This document shows positions 1-7,134 of a stretch of 20,392 bases of DNA, piece by piece (position 1 is the first letter of the stretch; each line of letters opens with the position of its first letter). The notes below the pieces were generated by a model. That model saw only the letters and a list, made by a program, of their open reading frames with translations, searched no databases and was not told where the DNA came from. Source of the DNA: Pseudomonadota bacterium (lineage in GTDB: Bacteria; Pseudomonadota; Gammaproteobacteria; Steroidobacterales; Steroidobacteraceae). The translations under genes and the position numbers were made by a program. The stretch is from contig QGUX01000020.1 in NCBI GenBank assembly GCA_003242275.1, forward strand, positions 1 through 20,392. Direction: 5' to 3'.

Positions 1-645
1 GAGGCCAGCGAGCCCGGCGACCGCGCCACGCCCGCGCCGGCCGCGCCTGCGCCGGAGAAGGTGGCCGAGCGCATGGCCGGGCGTCGCGCCGAGGAGCAGG
101 CCGGGGCCCAGGCCAAGCAGGCCGCCGAGGAGGCCGAGCCGGTGTCGGCCACCGAGGCGCGCGCCGAGGGACCTGCGCTGGCACCCGGTGCACCGGTGGC
201 CAGCGCGGTGGAGGCCATCGACTACTCCATCGGCGAGGACGGCACCATCCGCGTGGCCGCCGAGGAGACCCTGGGCCACTTCGCCGACTGGCTGGGCGTG
301 CCGGCCAGCCGGCTGCGCAGCCTGAACGGCCTGTCGGCGGCAGCCACGGTGGCCCAGGGCAGGAAGCTCAGGCTGGATTTCTCGAAGGTGTCGCGCGAGC
401 AGTTCGAGCAGCGCCGCCGCGCGTACCACGAGGCTTTGCAGGCGGAGTTCTTCGCCGGCCACCGCATCGTCGGCACGCTGGAGTACGTGGTGAAGAGCGG
501 CGATTCGCTGTGGAACATCGCCCACCGGCACGGCCCGCTGCCCACCTGGCTGGTGGCCGTCTACAACCCGGACGTGGATTTCGACACCCTGCGCCGCGGC
601 CAGCGCATCGTGATCCCGCGGGTCGAGGCGCTGCCGCCGGCCTGA
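1..645 (+). CDS. LysM-domain protein, 5'-truncated; probable C-terminus of a MltD-like lytic transglycosylase
   Basis: The frame is open from base 1, so the gene begins outside the window and only 214 C-terminal residues are visible. The first ~70 residues are an Ala/Glu/Pro-rich linker. A degenerate LysM repeat follows at about residues 73-128 (ETLGHFADWLGVP, then LRSLNGL). A clear LysM lies at about 161-208, with YVVKSGDSLWNIA, a YNPDVDF stretch and a final LRRGQRIVIP. The spacer FEQRRRAYHEALQAEFF between the repeats is, as I recall the family, typical of gammaproteobacterial transglycosylases carrying SLT plus LysM domains. LysM domains bind the glycan of peptidoglycan, so a periplasmic location is expected. 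The catalytic domain is not in the window, so enzymatic identity is inference. Another LysM wall protein is possible. The next gene is also a wall enzyme. Confidence 0.8.
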   Translation, partial: EASEPGDRATPAPAAPAPEKVAERMAGRRAEEQAGAQAKQAAEEAEPVSATEARAEGPALAPGAPVASAVEAIDYSIGEDGTIRVAAEETLGHFADWLGVPASRLRSLNGLSAAATVAQGRKLRLDFSKVSREQFEQRRRAYHEALQAEFFAGHRIVGTLEYVVKSGDSLWNIAHRHGPLPTWLVAVYNPDVDFDTLRRGQRIVIPRVEALPPA

Positions 646-696
646 TGGAGCAACGGGCTGTGAACTGGCTTGAAGGCGCGTTGCGGGAGCCGTCCA

Positions 697-702
697 TATA
701 AT
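697..702 (+). promoter_or_regulatory. Consensus -10 hexamer upstream of the L,D-transpeptidase gene
   Basis: A perfect TATAAT lies 9 bases before the ATG at 712, in otherwise very GC-rich DNA. The only TTGA-type -35 candidate (TTGAAG, 670-675) is 21 bases away, which is too long for a standard spacer. If the hexamer is used, transcription would start at about 708-710, giving an almost leaderless mRNA for the gene at 712. Confidence 0.4.
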
Positions 703-711
703 GGCCTTCCA

Positions 712-1296
712 ATGAGCACCCTGACCCGCCCATCCACTGCAGGAGCAGGCGCCTCCGCCCGCGTGCTCGCGCGGCTGGCCTGCCTGGGCCTCATCGCCCT
801 GCTGGGCGTGGCCCGCGCCGAGCCCTCGCTGACCCCGGTGGTCAACAGTCCCGTGCAACCGCCGGCGGCGATGCCGCAGGCCACGCGCGTGGTGGTGTAC
901 AAGTCCGCCCGGCGCATGGACCTGATGAACGGCGAGGAGGTGCTGCGCAGCTACCGCATCTCGCTGGGCCTGCAGCCGCAGGGGCACAAGGAGCGGGAGG
1001 GCGACTTCCGCACGCCGGAGGGGCGCTACTACCTCACGCGCCGCAACCCGCGCAGCGACTTCTTCCTGTCCATCCAGGTGTCCTACCCGAACGAGCGCGA
1101 CGTGAAGCGTGCGCGGGAGAACGGCTGGGAGCCGGGCGGCGCCATCATGATCCACGGCATGCCCAACCGTCCCAAGTACGATCCGGACTACTACACGCGC
1201 GACTGGACCGACGGGTGCATCGCCGTGTCGAACTCGGACATGGTCGAGATCTGGCTGCTGACCAGCCACAACACGCCCATCGACATCCTGCCCTGA
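712..1296 (+). CDS. L,D-transpeptidase (YkuD domain), exported
   Basis: The 194-aa product has an N-terminal signal peptide: arginines at the start, then LACLGLIALLGVARA with likely cleavage after ARA. The mature part is a single YkuD catalytic domain. The signature is visible as IMIHGMPN (His147) and DWTDGCIAV (nucleophile Cys168). Enzymes of this family work in the periplasm on peptidoglycan stem peptides, forming 3-3 cross-links, attaching proteins, or cleaving such bonds. The exact reaction cannot be told from sequence. The usual Arg after GC[IV] is Ala here, as in the YafK-like branch. The ATG at 712 is preferred because it keeps the n-region of the signal peptide. A GTG at 763 would give a shorter signal peptide. 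No convincing Shine-Dalgarno precedes 712. ppnN follows after one base. Confidence 0.88.
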   Translation: MSTLTRPSTAGAGASARVLARLACLGLIALLGVARAEPSLTPVVNSPVQPPAAMPQATRVVVYKSARRMDLMNGEEVLRSYRISLGLQPQGHKEREGDFRTPEGRYYLTRRNPRSDFFLSIQVSYPNERDVKRARENGWEPGGAIMIHGMPNRPKYDPDYYTRDWTDGCIAVSNSDMVEIWLLTSHNTPIDILP

Positions 1297-1297
1297 C

Positions 1298-2683
1298 TTG
1301 AACGCCCAGGTCGACATCCCCGCCGTGGTCGACGCCAGCGTCGGCCCCCGCGGCAGCCTCGAGATGCTGTCGCAGTCGGAGATCGAGGCGCTGCTGAGCT
1401 CGGACGCCGGCGGCGTCCACGAGCTGTTCAGGAAGTGCGCGCTGGCGGTGCTGAACTCCGGCACCGACAAGGACAATGCCAAGGAGCTGTTCGAGCGCTA
1501 CCGCGACTTCTCCGTCGAGGTGGTGCGCCACCCCTGGGGCATCCGGCTCGACATCCGCAACGCCCCGGCCAGCGCCTTCGTCGACGGGCAGATGATCAAC
1601 GGCATCAAGGAGCACCTGTTCGCGGTGCTGCGCGACGTGGTGTACATCGCCCAGGAGATCGGCCAGAAGGCCCGCTTCGACCTCACCGAAGGCGCCGGCA
1701 TCACCAATGCCGTGTTCCACGTGCTGCGCAATGCGCGCATCCTGGACCGCAAGATCCGGCCCAACCTGGTGGTGTGCTGGGGCGGCCACTCCATCGGCGA
1801 GTCCGAGTACCAGTACACCAAGCGGGTGGGATACGAGATGGGCCTGCGGGGCCTCGACGTGTGCACGGGCTGCGGCCCCGGCGCGATGAAGGGGCCGATG
1901 AAGGGGGCCACCATCGGCCACGCCAAGCAGCGCATCTCCACTGGCCGCTACATCGGCATTTCCGAGCCCGGCATCATCGCCGCCGAGCCGCCCAATGCCA
2001 TCGTCAACCAGCTGGTGGTGATGCCGGACATCGAGAAGCGCCTGGAGGCCTTCGTGCGCATGGCCCACGGCGTGGTGGTCTTTCCGGGCGGCGTGGGCAC
2101 GCTGGAGGAGATCCTGTACCTGCTGGGCCTGCTGCTCGACCCGGACAACGCCGCGCAGCCGCTGCCGGTGATCCTCACCGGCCCGGAGTCCAGCGCCGGC
2201 TACTTCGGGCAGATCCGGAAGTTCCTGGCGGCCGCGGTGGGCCAGGCGGCGCTCGAACGGGTGCAGATCATCCACGACGACCCGGTGGCCGTGGCGCGCC
2301 GGCTGGTCAAGGACATCGCCCGCGTGCGCGCCCACCGGCGCGCCTGCAGCGATTCCTACGCCTTCAACTGGCTGCTGCGCATCCCCGAGGACTTCCAGCA
2401 CCCCTTCGTGGCCACGCACGAGAACATGCGCAGGCTGGAGCTGCACCGCGACCAGCCGCCGCACCGCCTGGTGGCGAACCTGAGGCGGGCGTTTTCCGGC
2501 ATCGTCGCCGGCAACGTGAAGGAGCACGGCATCGCCGCCATCGAGAAGAACGGCCCGTTCGAACTCAGCGGCGACCCGGAGCTGATGCGGTTGATGGACG
2601 AGCTGCTGGGCGCCTTCGTCGCCCAGGGCCGCATGAAGCTGCCGGGCGAGGTCTACAAGCCCTGCTACCGGATCGTGGCGTGA
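1298..2683 (+). CDS. ppnN: Nucleotide 5'-monophosphate nucleosidase (LOG family, PpnN/YgdH)
   Basis: The 461-aa protein aligns by eye with E. coli PpnN (454 aa) over its whole length. Shared blocks include MLSQSEIEALL near the start, VVCWGGHSIGESEYQY, GCGPGAMKGPMKG, MPDIEKRLEAFVRMAHG, the LOG motif PGGVGTLEE (residues 263-271), and RRAFSGIVAGNVKEHGI near the end. In E. coli the enzyme hydrolyses nucleoside monophosphates to base and ribose 5-phosphate and is controlled by (p)ppGpp. It has an N-terminal domain, a central Rossmann-type LOG domain and a C-terminal domain, and all three are present. The start is uncertain: TTG at 1298 is one base after the preceding stop, while GTG at 1325 gives nearly the E. 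coli N-terminal length. Coupling to the L,D-transpeptidase gene is likely. I know of no functional link between the two. Confidence 0.95.
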   Translation: MNAQVDIPAVVDASVGPRGSLEMLSQSEIEALLSSDAGGVHELFRKCALAVLNSGTDKDNAKELFERYRDFSVEVVRHPWGIRLDIRNAPASAFVDGQMINGIKEHLFAVLRDVVYIAQEIGQKARFDLTEGAGITNAVFHVLRNARILDRKIRPNLVVCWGGHSIGESEYQYTKRVGYEMGLRGLDVCTGCGPGAMKGPMKGATIGHAKQRISTGRYIGISEPGIIAAEPPNAIVNQLVVMPDIEKRLEAFVRMAHGVVVFPGGVGTLEEILYLLGLLLDPDNAAQPLPVILTGPESSAGYFGQIRKFLAAAVGQAALERVQIIHDDPVAVARRLVKDIARVRAHRRACSDSYAFNWLLRIPEDFQHPFVATHENMRRLELHRDQPPHRLVANLRRAFSGIVAGNVKEHGIAAIEKNGPFELSGDPELMRLMDELLGAFVAQGRMKLPGEVYKPCYRIVA

Positions 2684-2726
2684 CGCAGTTCCTGTCGATT
2701 TAACCGCGCTAATCCCTAACCTGCCC

Positions 2727-2742
2727 TCCAGTCAGTGCTGGA
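2727..2742 (+). promoter_or_regulatory. Small inverted repeat in the leader of the 79-aa gene
   Basis: TCCAG and CTGGA are separated by six bases in the 74-base gap between ppnN and the ATG at 2758. There is no T-run after it, so it does not look like a terminator. It could be a weak operator or a leader hairpin, or simply chance. I found no convincing -35/-10 pair in this gap. Confidence 0.2.
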
Positions 2743-2757
2743 ACGGCGGAAAGCGTT

Positions 2758-2997
2758 ATGTCGAACAGTGAAGCGCAGGGCGAGGATCTGGCCTCCACGG
2801 GTGAGCGTCCGGCGCTCGGCTCCTCCGAGCTGTACGCCGAGTGGGCTGCCCGCATGCAGCGCGGCCGCGGCCGCCATGCCGCGATCAGCCGCAACCTGAA
2901 CACCTGGTCGAGCTACAAGAACTGGACGGAGAAGGTCCGCCAGTCCTGGGTTTCCGACGTCAATCCCCGCCCGGGCAACGGCCACGGCAAGAAATAG
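2758..2997 (+). CDS. Small basic protein of unknown function
   Basis: I do not recognise this 79-aa protein. The ATG is preceded by a good ribosome-binding site (GGCGGAAAG, about 6 bases ahead), which supports it as a real gene. The first ~25 residues are polar and acidic (EAQGEDLASTGERP). The centre is rich in Arg, Trp and Tyr (YAEWAARMQRGRGRH, then NTWSSYKNWTEKVRQSWV). The end is Pro/Gly/Lys-rich (NPRPGNGHGKK). There is no signal peptide, membrane segment or cysteine. The basic, aromatic composition would suit nucleic-acid or ribosome binding, but that is only inference. It stands between ppnN and htpG on the same strand, and its distance from ppnN suggests a separate or partly separate transcript. 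Confidence 0.7.
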   Translation: MSNSEAQGEDLASTGERPALGSSELYAEWAARMQRGRGRHAAISRNLNTWSSYKNWTEKVRQSWVSDVNPRPGNGHGKK

Positions 2998-3004
2998 GCC
3001 CTGC

Positions 3005-3097
3005 TTGGAACGCTTCCTCCTCCTGTGGGATGACCTCGAGGACTGGCTGGGCCTGGCGCTCCGGGTCCTGCCCGGCACCCGCCGCCTCTTGAAATAA
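3005..3097 (+). CDS. Possible 30-aa leucine-rich small protein
   Basis: A TTG seven bases after the preceding stop opens a frame encoding MERFLLLWDDLEDWLG followed by a leucine-rich basic tail ending RRLLK and TAA. The peptide has a hydrophobic, acidic first half and a basic end, which could form an amphipathic membrane-surface helix. There is no clear Shine-Dalgarno, so expression would depend on coupling to the 79-aa gene. Its stop codon overlaps the spacer of the putative htpG promoter. It may be a real micro-protein or a chance frame in leucine-prone GC-rich DNA. Confidence 0.35.
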   Translation: MERFLLLWDDLEDWLGLALRVLPGTRRLLK

Positions 3098-3116
3098 CGC
3101 CTTGCGGCCCTATGCT
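3088..3116 (+). promoter_or_regulatory. Candidate sigma-32 (RpoH) promoter of htpG
   Basis: CTTGAAA (3088-3094) is followed after 13 bases by CCCTATGCT (3108-3116). The E. coli heat-shock sigma consensus is CTTGAAA, 11-16 bases, then CCCCATNT. The -35 is perfect and the -10 keeps CCC-AT. Transcription would begin near 3123, about 30 bases before the htpG ATG. htpG is a classic RpoH target, which makes the match more credible. Confidence 0.6.
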
Positions 3117-3151
3117 CGGCGGCGGTTTCACACTGCCGCGAGACGGGTCGC

Positions 3152-5038
3152 ATGCCAGAGACTGCCGCAACCGAAACCCTGGGATTCAAGGCGGAGGTTC
3201 GTGAGCTGCTGAAGCTCATGATCCATTCGCTGTACAGCCATCGCGAGATCTTCCTCCGCGAGCTGATTTCCAACGCCTCCGACGCCAACGACAAGCTGCG
3301 TTTCCTCGCCATCGAGAACCCCTCCCTGCTGGGCGAGGAGAAGGAGCTGGCCGTCTGGGTCACCCCCGACGAGAAGGCCGGCACCCTGTCGATCCGCGAC
3401 AACGGCATCGGCATGACCCGCGAGGAGGCCATCTCGCACCTGGGCACCATCGCCAAGTCGGGCACGAAGGAGTTCGTCAGCCGCCTGTCGGGCGACGCCG
3501 CGAAGGATTCGGCCCTGATCGGCCAGTTCGGGGTGGGCTTCTATTCGGCCTTCATCGTGGCCGGCAAGGTCGAGGTGCTGAGCCGCAAGGCCGGCGCCCC
3601 GGCCTCCGAGGGCGTGCGCTGGAGTTCCTCGGCCGACGGCGAGTACACGGTCGAGACCATCGAGCACGCGCCGCGCGGCACCACGGTGGTCCTGCACCTG
3701 AAGGACGACGCGAAGGAGTTCCTCGACACCTGGCGCCTGCGCTCGCTGGTGCGCCGCTACTCCGACCACCTGGCCTTCCCGGTGCACATGCCCAAGACGG
3801 GCTCGGCCAGCCTGGACTACGAGGTGGTCAACCAGGCCAAGGCCCTGTGGACCCGCCCGCGCACCGGGATCAGCGACGAGGAATACCAGGAGTTCTACCG
3901 CCACATCACCCACGACAGCGAGGCGCCGCTGGCCTGGAGCCACAACAAGGTGGAGGGCAAGCGCGAGTACACCAGCCTGCTGTACATCCCCGCGCGCGCG
4001 CCCTTCGACCTGTGGCAGCGCGACGCCGCCCGGGGCCTGAAGCTGCACGTCAAGCGCGTGTTCATCATGGACGACGCGGAGCAGTTCCTGCCGCTGTACC
4101 TGCGCTTCATCAAGGGCGTGGTCGACTCCTCCGACCTGCCGCTGAACGTGTCGCGCGAGATGCTGCAGAACGACCCCGAGGTCGAGGCCATGAAGAGCGC
4201 GCTGACCCGGCGAGCGCTCGACATGATCGCGAAGCTGGCAAAGGAGGAGCCGGAGAAGTACGCGAAGTTCTGGAAGGAGTTCGGCCAGGTGCTCAAGGAG
4301 GGCGTCGCCGAGGACTTCGCCAACCGTGACAAGTTGCTGCCGCTGCTGCGCTTCGCCAGCACCCACGAGGCCGGCGACGAGGACAAGGTGTCGCTGCCCG
4401 AATACGTGGCCCGCATGCGCCCCGGGCAGGAGAAGATCTACTACGTGGTGGCCGAGAGCCGTGCCGCCGCGCGTTCCAGCCCCTTCATCGAGAAGCTGCG
4501 CGCCCTGGGCGTGGAGGTGCTGCTGCTGGGCGACCGCATCGACCCGTGGATCATGGGCCAGCTGCGCGAGTTCGAGGGCAAGGCCTTCCAGGATGCCTCG
4601 CGCGGCGACCTCGACCTCTCGAAGATCGAGGACGGGGAGGACAAGGACAAGTCCGGCGCGAAGGACGAGGATCCCGAGGCCAGGGACCTGTTCGAGCGGG
4701 TCAGGAAGGAACTCGGCGATGCCGTGGCGGGCGTGAAGGCCAGCCGGCGCCTGGCCGAGTCGCCCTCCTGCCTGACGCGCAGCGAGGGCGAGCTGAACGA
4801 GGCCATGCGACGCGTGCTGGCGGCGGCCGGGCAGGAGGTGCCGCCCAGCAAACCCGAGCTGGAGCTGAACCTCTCGCACCCCCTGGTGCAGCGCCTGAAG
4901 GGCCTCGACGGCGAGGATTTCAGCGAACTGGCGCGGCTGCTGTACGATCAGGCGCAGCTCACCGAGCAGGGGCAGGTCGCCAATCCCGGCGAGTACCTGC
5001 GCCGGCTCAACAGCCTGCTGGTGAAACTGCTGAAATGA
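3152..5038 (+). CDS. htpG: Molecular chaperone HtpG (Hsp90 family)
   Basis: The 628-aa protein has the size and motifs of bacterial Hsp90, an ATP-dependent cytoplasmic chaperone dimer that remodels client proteins with DnaK. The GHKL ATPase domain shows [12 protein letters not shown] (catalytic Glu37, Asn41), DNGIGMT (Asp83) and [13 protein letters not shown] (about 124-136). The middle domain includes [14 protein letters not shown] and [15 protein letters not shown]. The C-terminal dimerisation domain ends in a run of leucine-rich helices. An acidic, lysine-rich loop ([18 protein letters not shown]) marks the middle/C-terminal junction. The residue after NASDA is Asn, where many homologues have Ala or Cys. 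The ATG at 3152 has a weak AGACGGG ahead of it. The stop overlaps the msrB start by four bases (ATGA), so the two are translationally coupled. Confidence 0.98.
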   Translation: MPETAATETLGFKAEVRELLKLMIHSLYSHREIFLRELISNASDANDKLRFLAIENPSLLGEEKELAVWVTPDEKAGTLSIRDNGIGMTREEAISHLGTIAKSGTKEFVSRLSGDAAKDSALIGQFGVGFYSAFIVAGKVEVLSRKAGAPASEGVRWSSSADGEYTVETIEHAPRGTTVVLHLKDDAKEFLDTWRLRSLVRRYSDHLAFPVHMPKTGSASLDYEVVNQAKALWTRPRTGISDEEYQEFYRHITHDSEAPLAWSHNKVEGKREYTSLLYIPARAPFDLWQRDAARGLKLHVKRVFIMDDAEQFLPLYLRFIKGVVDSSDLPLNVSREMLQNDPEVEAMKSALTRRALDMIAKLAKEEPEKYAKFWKEFGQVLKEGVAEDFANRDKLLPLLRFASTHEAGDEDKVSLPEYVARMRPGQEKIYYVVAESRAAARSSPFIEKLRALGVEVLLLGDRIDPWIMGQLREFEGKAFQDASRGDLDLSKIEDGEDKDKSGAKDEDPEARDLFERVRKELGDAVAGVKASRRLAESPSCLTRSEGELNEAMRRVLAAAGQEVPPSKPELELNLSHPLVQRLKGLDGEDFSELARLLYDQAQLTEQGQVANPGEYLRRLNSLLVKLLK

Positions 5039-5433
5039 GCAAGCCCGATCCGGACGAATTGCGCAGGCGGCTGACGCCCATCCAGTACCACGTCACCCAG
5101 GAGAAGGGCACCGAGCGGCCCTTCTCGGGCGAGTTCGAGGCGCACTGGGAGCCGGGCACCTACTACTGCGTGGTTTGCGGCACCGACCTGTTCGAGTCGG
5201 ACACGAAGTTCGATGCCGGCTGCGGCTGGCCGAGCTTCTGGCTGCCGCTGGCGGGCGAGCGCATCCGCGAGCACCTGGACACCTCGCATGGCATGGTGCG
5301 CACCGAGGTCACCTGCGCCAGTTGCGGCGCCCACCTCGGGCATGTGTTCGACGATGGCCCGCAGCCCACCGGGCTGCGCTACTGCATCAATTCGGCCTCG
5401 CTGGGCTTTCGCCCGAAGGACCAGGCGGCTTGA
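5035..5433 (+). CDS. msrB: Peptide-methionine (R)-S-oxide reductase MsrB
   Basis: The 132-aa protein is a complete MsrB. These enzymes reduce the R-epimer of methionine sulfoxide in proteins, using thioredoxin. The catalytic cysteine is Cys117 in RYCINSASL. The structural zinc site is formed by Cys45/Cys48 (CVVC) and Cys94/Cys97 (CASC). Cys63 in GCGWPSFW matches the position of the resolving cysteine described in other MsrBs. There is no signal peptide, so it is cytoplasmic. The ATG at 5035 overlaps the htpG stop, and the TGA overlaps the TTG start of the next gene. It therefore sits in the middle of a coupled three-gene row that may respond to heat and oxidative damage together. Confidence 0.97.
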   Translation: MSKPDPDELRRRLTPIQYHVTQEKGTERPFSGEFEAHWEPGTYYCVVCGTDLFESDTKFDAGCGWPSFWLPLAGERIREHLDTSHGMVRTEVTCASCGAHLGHVFDDGPQPTGLRYCINSASLGFRPKDQAA

Positions 5434-6080
5434 GCCGCGTTGCCGCCGAGCCGTTCACCCTCGATGGACCCGCCGGCCGCCTCGAGGCGGTGGCCGAGGT
5501 GCCGTCGGGTGCCGCCGACCCGGCCGCCTTCATGGTGGTCTGCCATCCGCACCCGCTGCACGGCGGCACCATGCACAACAAGGTGGTGACGACGCTGGCG
5601 CGCACCGCCCATGCACTGGGTGCGCCGTCCATCCGTTTCAACTACCGCGGCGTCGGCGCCAGTGAAGGCAGTTACGACGATGGACGTGGCGAGGTCGATG
5701 ATGCGCTCGCGGCTGTCGCCGCCGGGCGACAGCGATGGCCGGATGCCGCTCTGTGGCTGGCCGGATTCTCCTTCGGTGGAATCGTCGCGCTGCGTGCCAG
5801 CGTGCGCGCGGCCGCCGGTCCGGTGAAGCGCCTGGTGACGGTGGCGCCGGCGCTCGGACGGGAGTTCTCCGATCCGGCCGACATCGCGCTGCCCGGCTGT
5901 CCCTGGCTGATCGTGCAGGGCGATGCGGACGAGGTCATCGACGGTGCGCTGGTGATCGACTGGGGGCGGCGCATCGTGCCGGCGGCCGAACTTGCGGTGC
6001 TGCCCGGCGTGGGGCATTACTTCCACGGACGGCTGGCGGAGCTGCAGCAGGTCGTGGAGCCGTTCCTCAAGGGGTCCTGA
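5430..6080 (+). CDS. Alpha/beta hydrolase, COG2945-like
   Basis: The 216-aa product is a small single-domain alpha/beta hydrolase. The [15 protein letters not shown] block near residue 39, the [11 protein letters not shown] turn near 70 and the nucleophile elbow GFSFGG (Ser114) are characteristic of the dienelactone-hydrolase-like COG2945 group. Asp167 (GDADEV) and His196 (GVGHYFHG) complete the likely triad. There is no signal peptide. The substrate is unknown; esters or thioesters are the general expectation. The TTG at 5430 overlaps the msrB stop (TTGA) and is the only in-frame start that keeps the first strand, so initiation probably relies on coupling. The gene converges with the HU gene on the other strand. 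Confidence 0.88.
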   Translation: MSRVAAEPFTLDGPAGRLEAVAEVPSGAADPAAFMVVCHPHPLHGGTMHNKVVTTLARTAHALGAPSIRFNYRGVGASEGSYDDGRGEVDDALAAVAAGRQRWPDAALWLAGFSFGGIVALRASVRAAAGPVKRLVTVAPALGREFSDPADIALPGCPWLIVQGDADEVIDGALVIDWGRRIVPAAELAVLPGVGHYFHGRLAELQQVVEPFLKGS

Positions 6081-6086
6081 CGCACG

Positions 6087-6119
6087 AAAAAGCCCGGAAA
6101 ACAAGGGTTTCCCGGGCTT
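6087..6119 (-). terminator. Intrinsic terminator of the HU gene
   Basis: AAGCCCGG (6090-6097) and CCGGGCTT (6112-6119) form a perfect 8-bp stem with a 14-base loop. Read on the minus strand, the stem is followed directly by a T-run (complement of 6087-6091), as expected for a Rho-independent terminator about 40 bases after the HU stop. On the plus strand there is no T-run after the stem, so it probably does not terminate the hydrolase transcript efficiently. Confidence 0.85.
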
Positions 6120-6159
6120 CCGATGCCGCTTTCGCGGCGATTGGGCGAGCGGTGGGCTC

Positions 6160-6471
6160 TCAGTTTACCATGGCCTTGAGGGCCTTCAGCGGCAGTGCGC
6201 GCACCTTCTTGCTGGCCGGCTTGGCCTTGAACACCATCTCCTCGCCGGTGAACGGGTTGATGCCCTTGCGCGCCTTCGTCGCCGGCTTCTTCACCACCTT
6301 CAGCTTCAGCAGGCCGGGAATCGTCACGACGCCGTTGCTGCGCAGGCTCTTGCGGATGATGCCGTTCAGGGATTCAAAGACGCTGCTGACCTGCTTGCGC
6401 GACAAGTCCGTGTCTTTCGAGATTGCAGCCAGGATCTCGGACTTGGTCGGTGCGCCGCCCTTCTTCGCCAT
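6160..6471 (-). CDS. HU-family DNA-binding protein
   Basis: The 103-aa protein is an HU/IHF-fold nucleoid protein, which bends and compacts DNA as a dimer. After a short basic start (MAKKGGAPTKSEI), the helical dimerisation part is followed by VTIPGLLKLKVVKKPATKAR and the arm INPFTGEEMVF. The arm keeps the proline (NPFTGEE) that intercalates into DNA in HU. The tail PASKKVRALPLKALKAMV is longer and more basic than in E. coli HU (90 aa). It resembles the HU-like branch seen in xanthomonads and relatives rather than HupA/HupB, though this is by eye. The ATG is preceded by GTGGGAG on the minus strand. It has its own promoter and terminator, so it is a single-gene unit after yggT. Confidence 0.92.
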   Translation of the reverse strand: MAKKGGAPTKSEILAAISKDTDLSRKQVSSVFESLNGIIRKSLRSNGVVTIPGLLKLKVVKKPATKARKGINPFTGEEMVFKAKPASKKVRALPLKALKAMVN

Positions 6472-6542
6472 GTTGGGATACTCCCACGTGTGTTGTTTCT
6501 GTGTTGACGGGAAAATCCCCGCCGATCAAGCAATCCGCGCGA

Positions 6543-6582
6543 AACATAGCACAGCCGCATAGTCGCGCAAGTGCTTTTTTTT
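6543..6582 (-). promoter_or_regulatory. Sigma-70-type promoter with A-tract for the HU gene
   Basis: On the minus strand, TTGCGC (6565-6570) and TATGTT (6543-6548) are separated by 16 bases. Eight consecutive A residues (complement of 6575-6582) lie just upstream of the -35, as in an UP element. The resulting leader is about 65 bases. An AT-rich block like this stands out in the GC-rich window and suits a highly expressed nucleoid protein. Confidence 0.6.
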
Positions 6583-6604
6583 AAGCGTTTTCCGTGCCGG
6601 CAGG

Positions 6605-7132
6605 TCAGTTCAGCAGGATCAGCAACGCCTGGATGGCGAGCAGCGCCCAGAGGGGAGAGAGGTCGATGCCGCCGATGGGTGGAACAATGCGGCGGAAGGG
6701 CCTGAGGACGGGTTCGCAGAGCGAGGAAAGCAGCGATTGCGCCGGCGAGTAATTACCCGGTGCAACAAAGGACAGTAGTGCGTTGACAAAAATGGAAAAC
6801 TGGTAGGTCCTCAATACCAGTTGCGCCACGTCCAGCAGCGTCCAGCGCGCGAGCAGCGCCGCACCGGGCGTCGTCCCGAGGAACAGCAGCGAAAGTATCC
6901 ACAGCTTCAGCACGGTGCAGAGCACCACCGCCACCACGCTGGCGGTATCCACCTTGCCCAGCGGGGGCAGTACCCGCCGGAGCGGCAGTACCACGGGGTT
7001 GCTGACCTGCACGATGGCCCTGGCGATGGGGTTCCGGAAGTCGGCGCGGACCAGTTGCAGCAACAGCCGCAGCAGGATCACCGCGATGTACAGCGTGGCC
7101 AGCGTGTCGAGCAGGAAATGCAGCGCGCGCAT
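6605..7132 (-). CDS. yggT: YggT family membrane protein
   Basis: The 175-aa protein has two similar halves, each with a long hydrophobic stretch followed by an amphipathic motif: NPVVLPLRRVLPPLGKVD in the first and EPVLRPFRRIVPPIGGID in the second. This internal repeat is the hallmark of YggT in gammaproteobacteria, where two YGGT domains are fused. About four membrane segments are expected (for example TLYIAVILLRLLLQLV and LLALLAIQALLILL-like stretches). The family's role is poorly defined; links to osmotic stress and membrane organisation have been proposed. It starts two bases after the proC stop and is the last member of the yggS-proC-yggT row. Confidence 0.93.
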   Translation of the reverse strand: MRALHFLLDTLATLYIAVILLRLLLQLVRADFRNPIARAIVQVSNPVVLPLRRVLPPLGKVDTASVVAVVLCTVLKLWILSLLFLGTTPGAALLARWTLLDVAQLVLRTYQFSIFVNALLSFVAPGNYSPAQSLLSSLCEPVLRPFRRIVPPIGGIDLSPLWALLAIQALLILLN

Positions 7133-7134
7133 GG

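Noticed and set aside
670..702. Full sigma-70 promoter with TTGAAG as -35
   Set aside because: The spacer to TATAAT would be 21 bases, outside the usual 16-18.
3128..4879. Minus-strand open frame of 583 codons opposite htpG
   Set aside because: Fully antisense to an unmistakable htpG and compositionally typical of GC-rich shadow frames.
6087..6119. Bidirectional terminator between the hydrolase and HU genes
   Set aside because: Only the minus-strand reading has a T-run after the stem; on the plus strand the stem is followed by CGATGCC.
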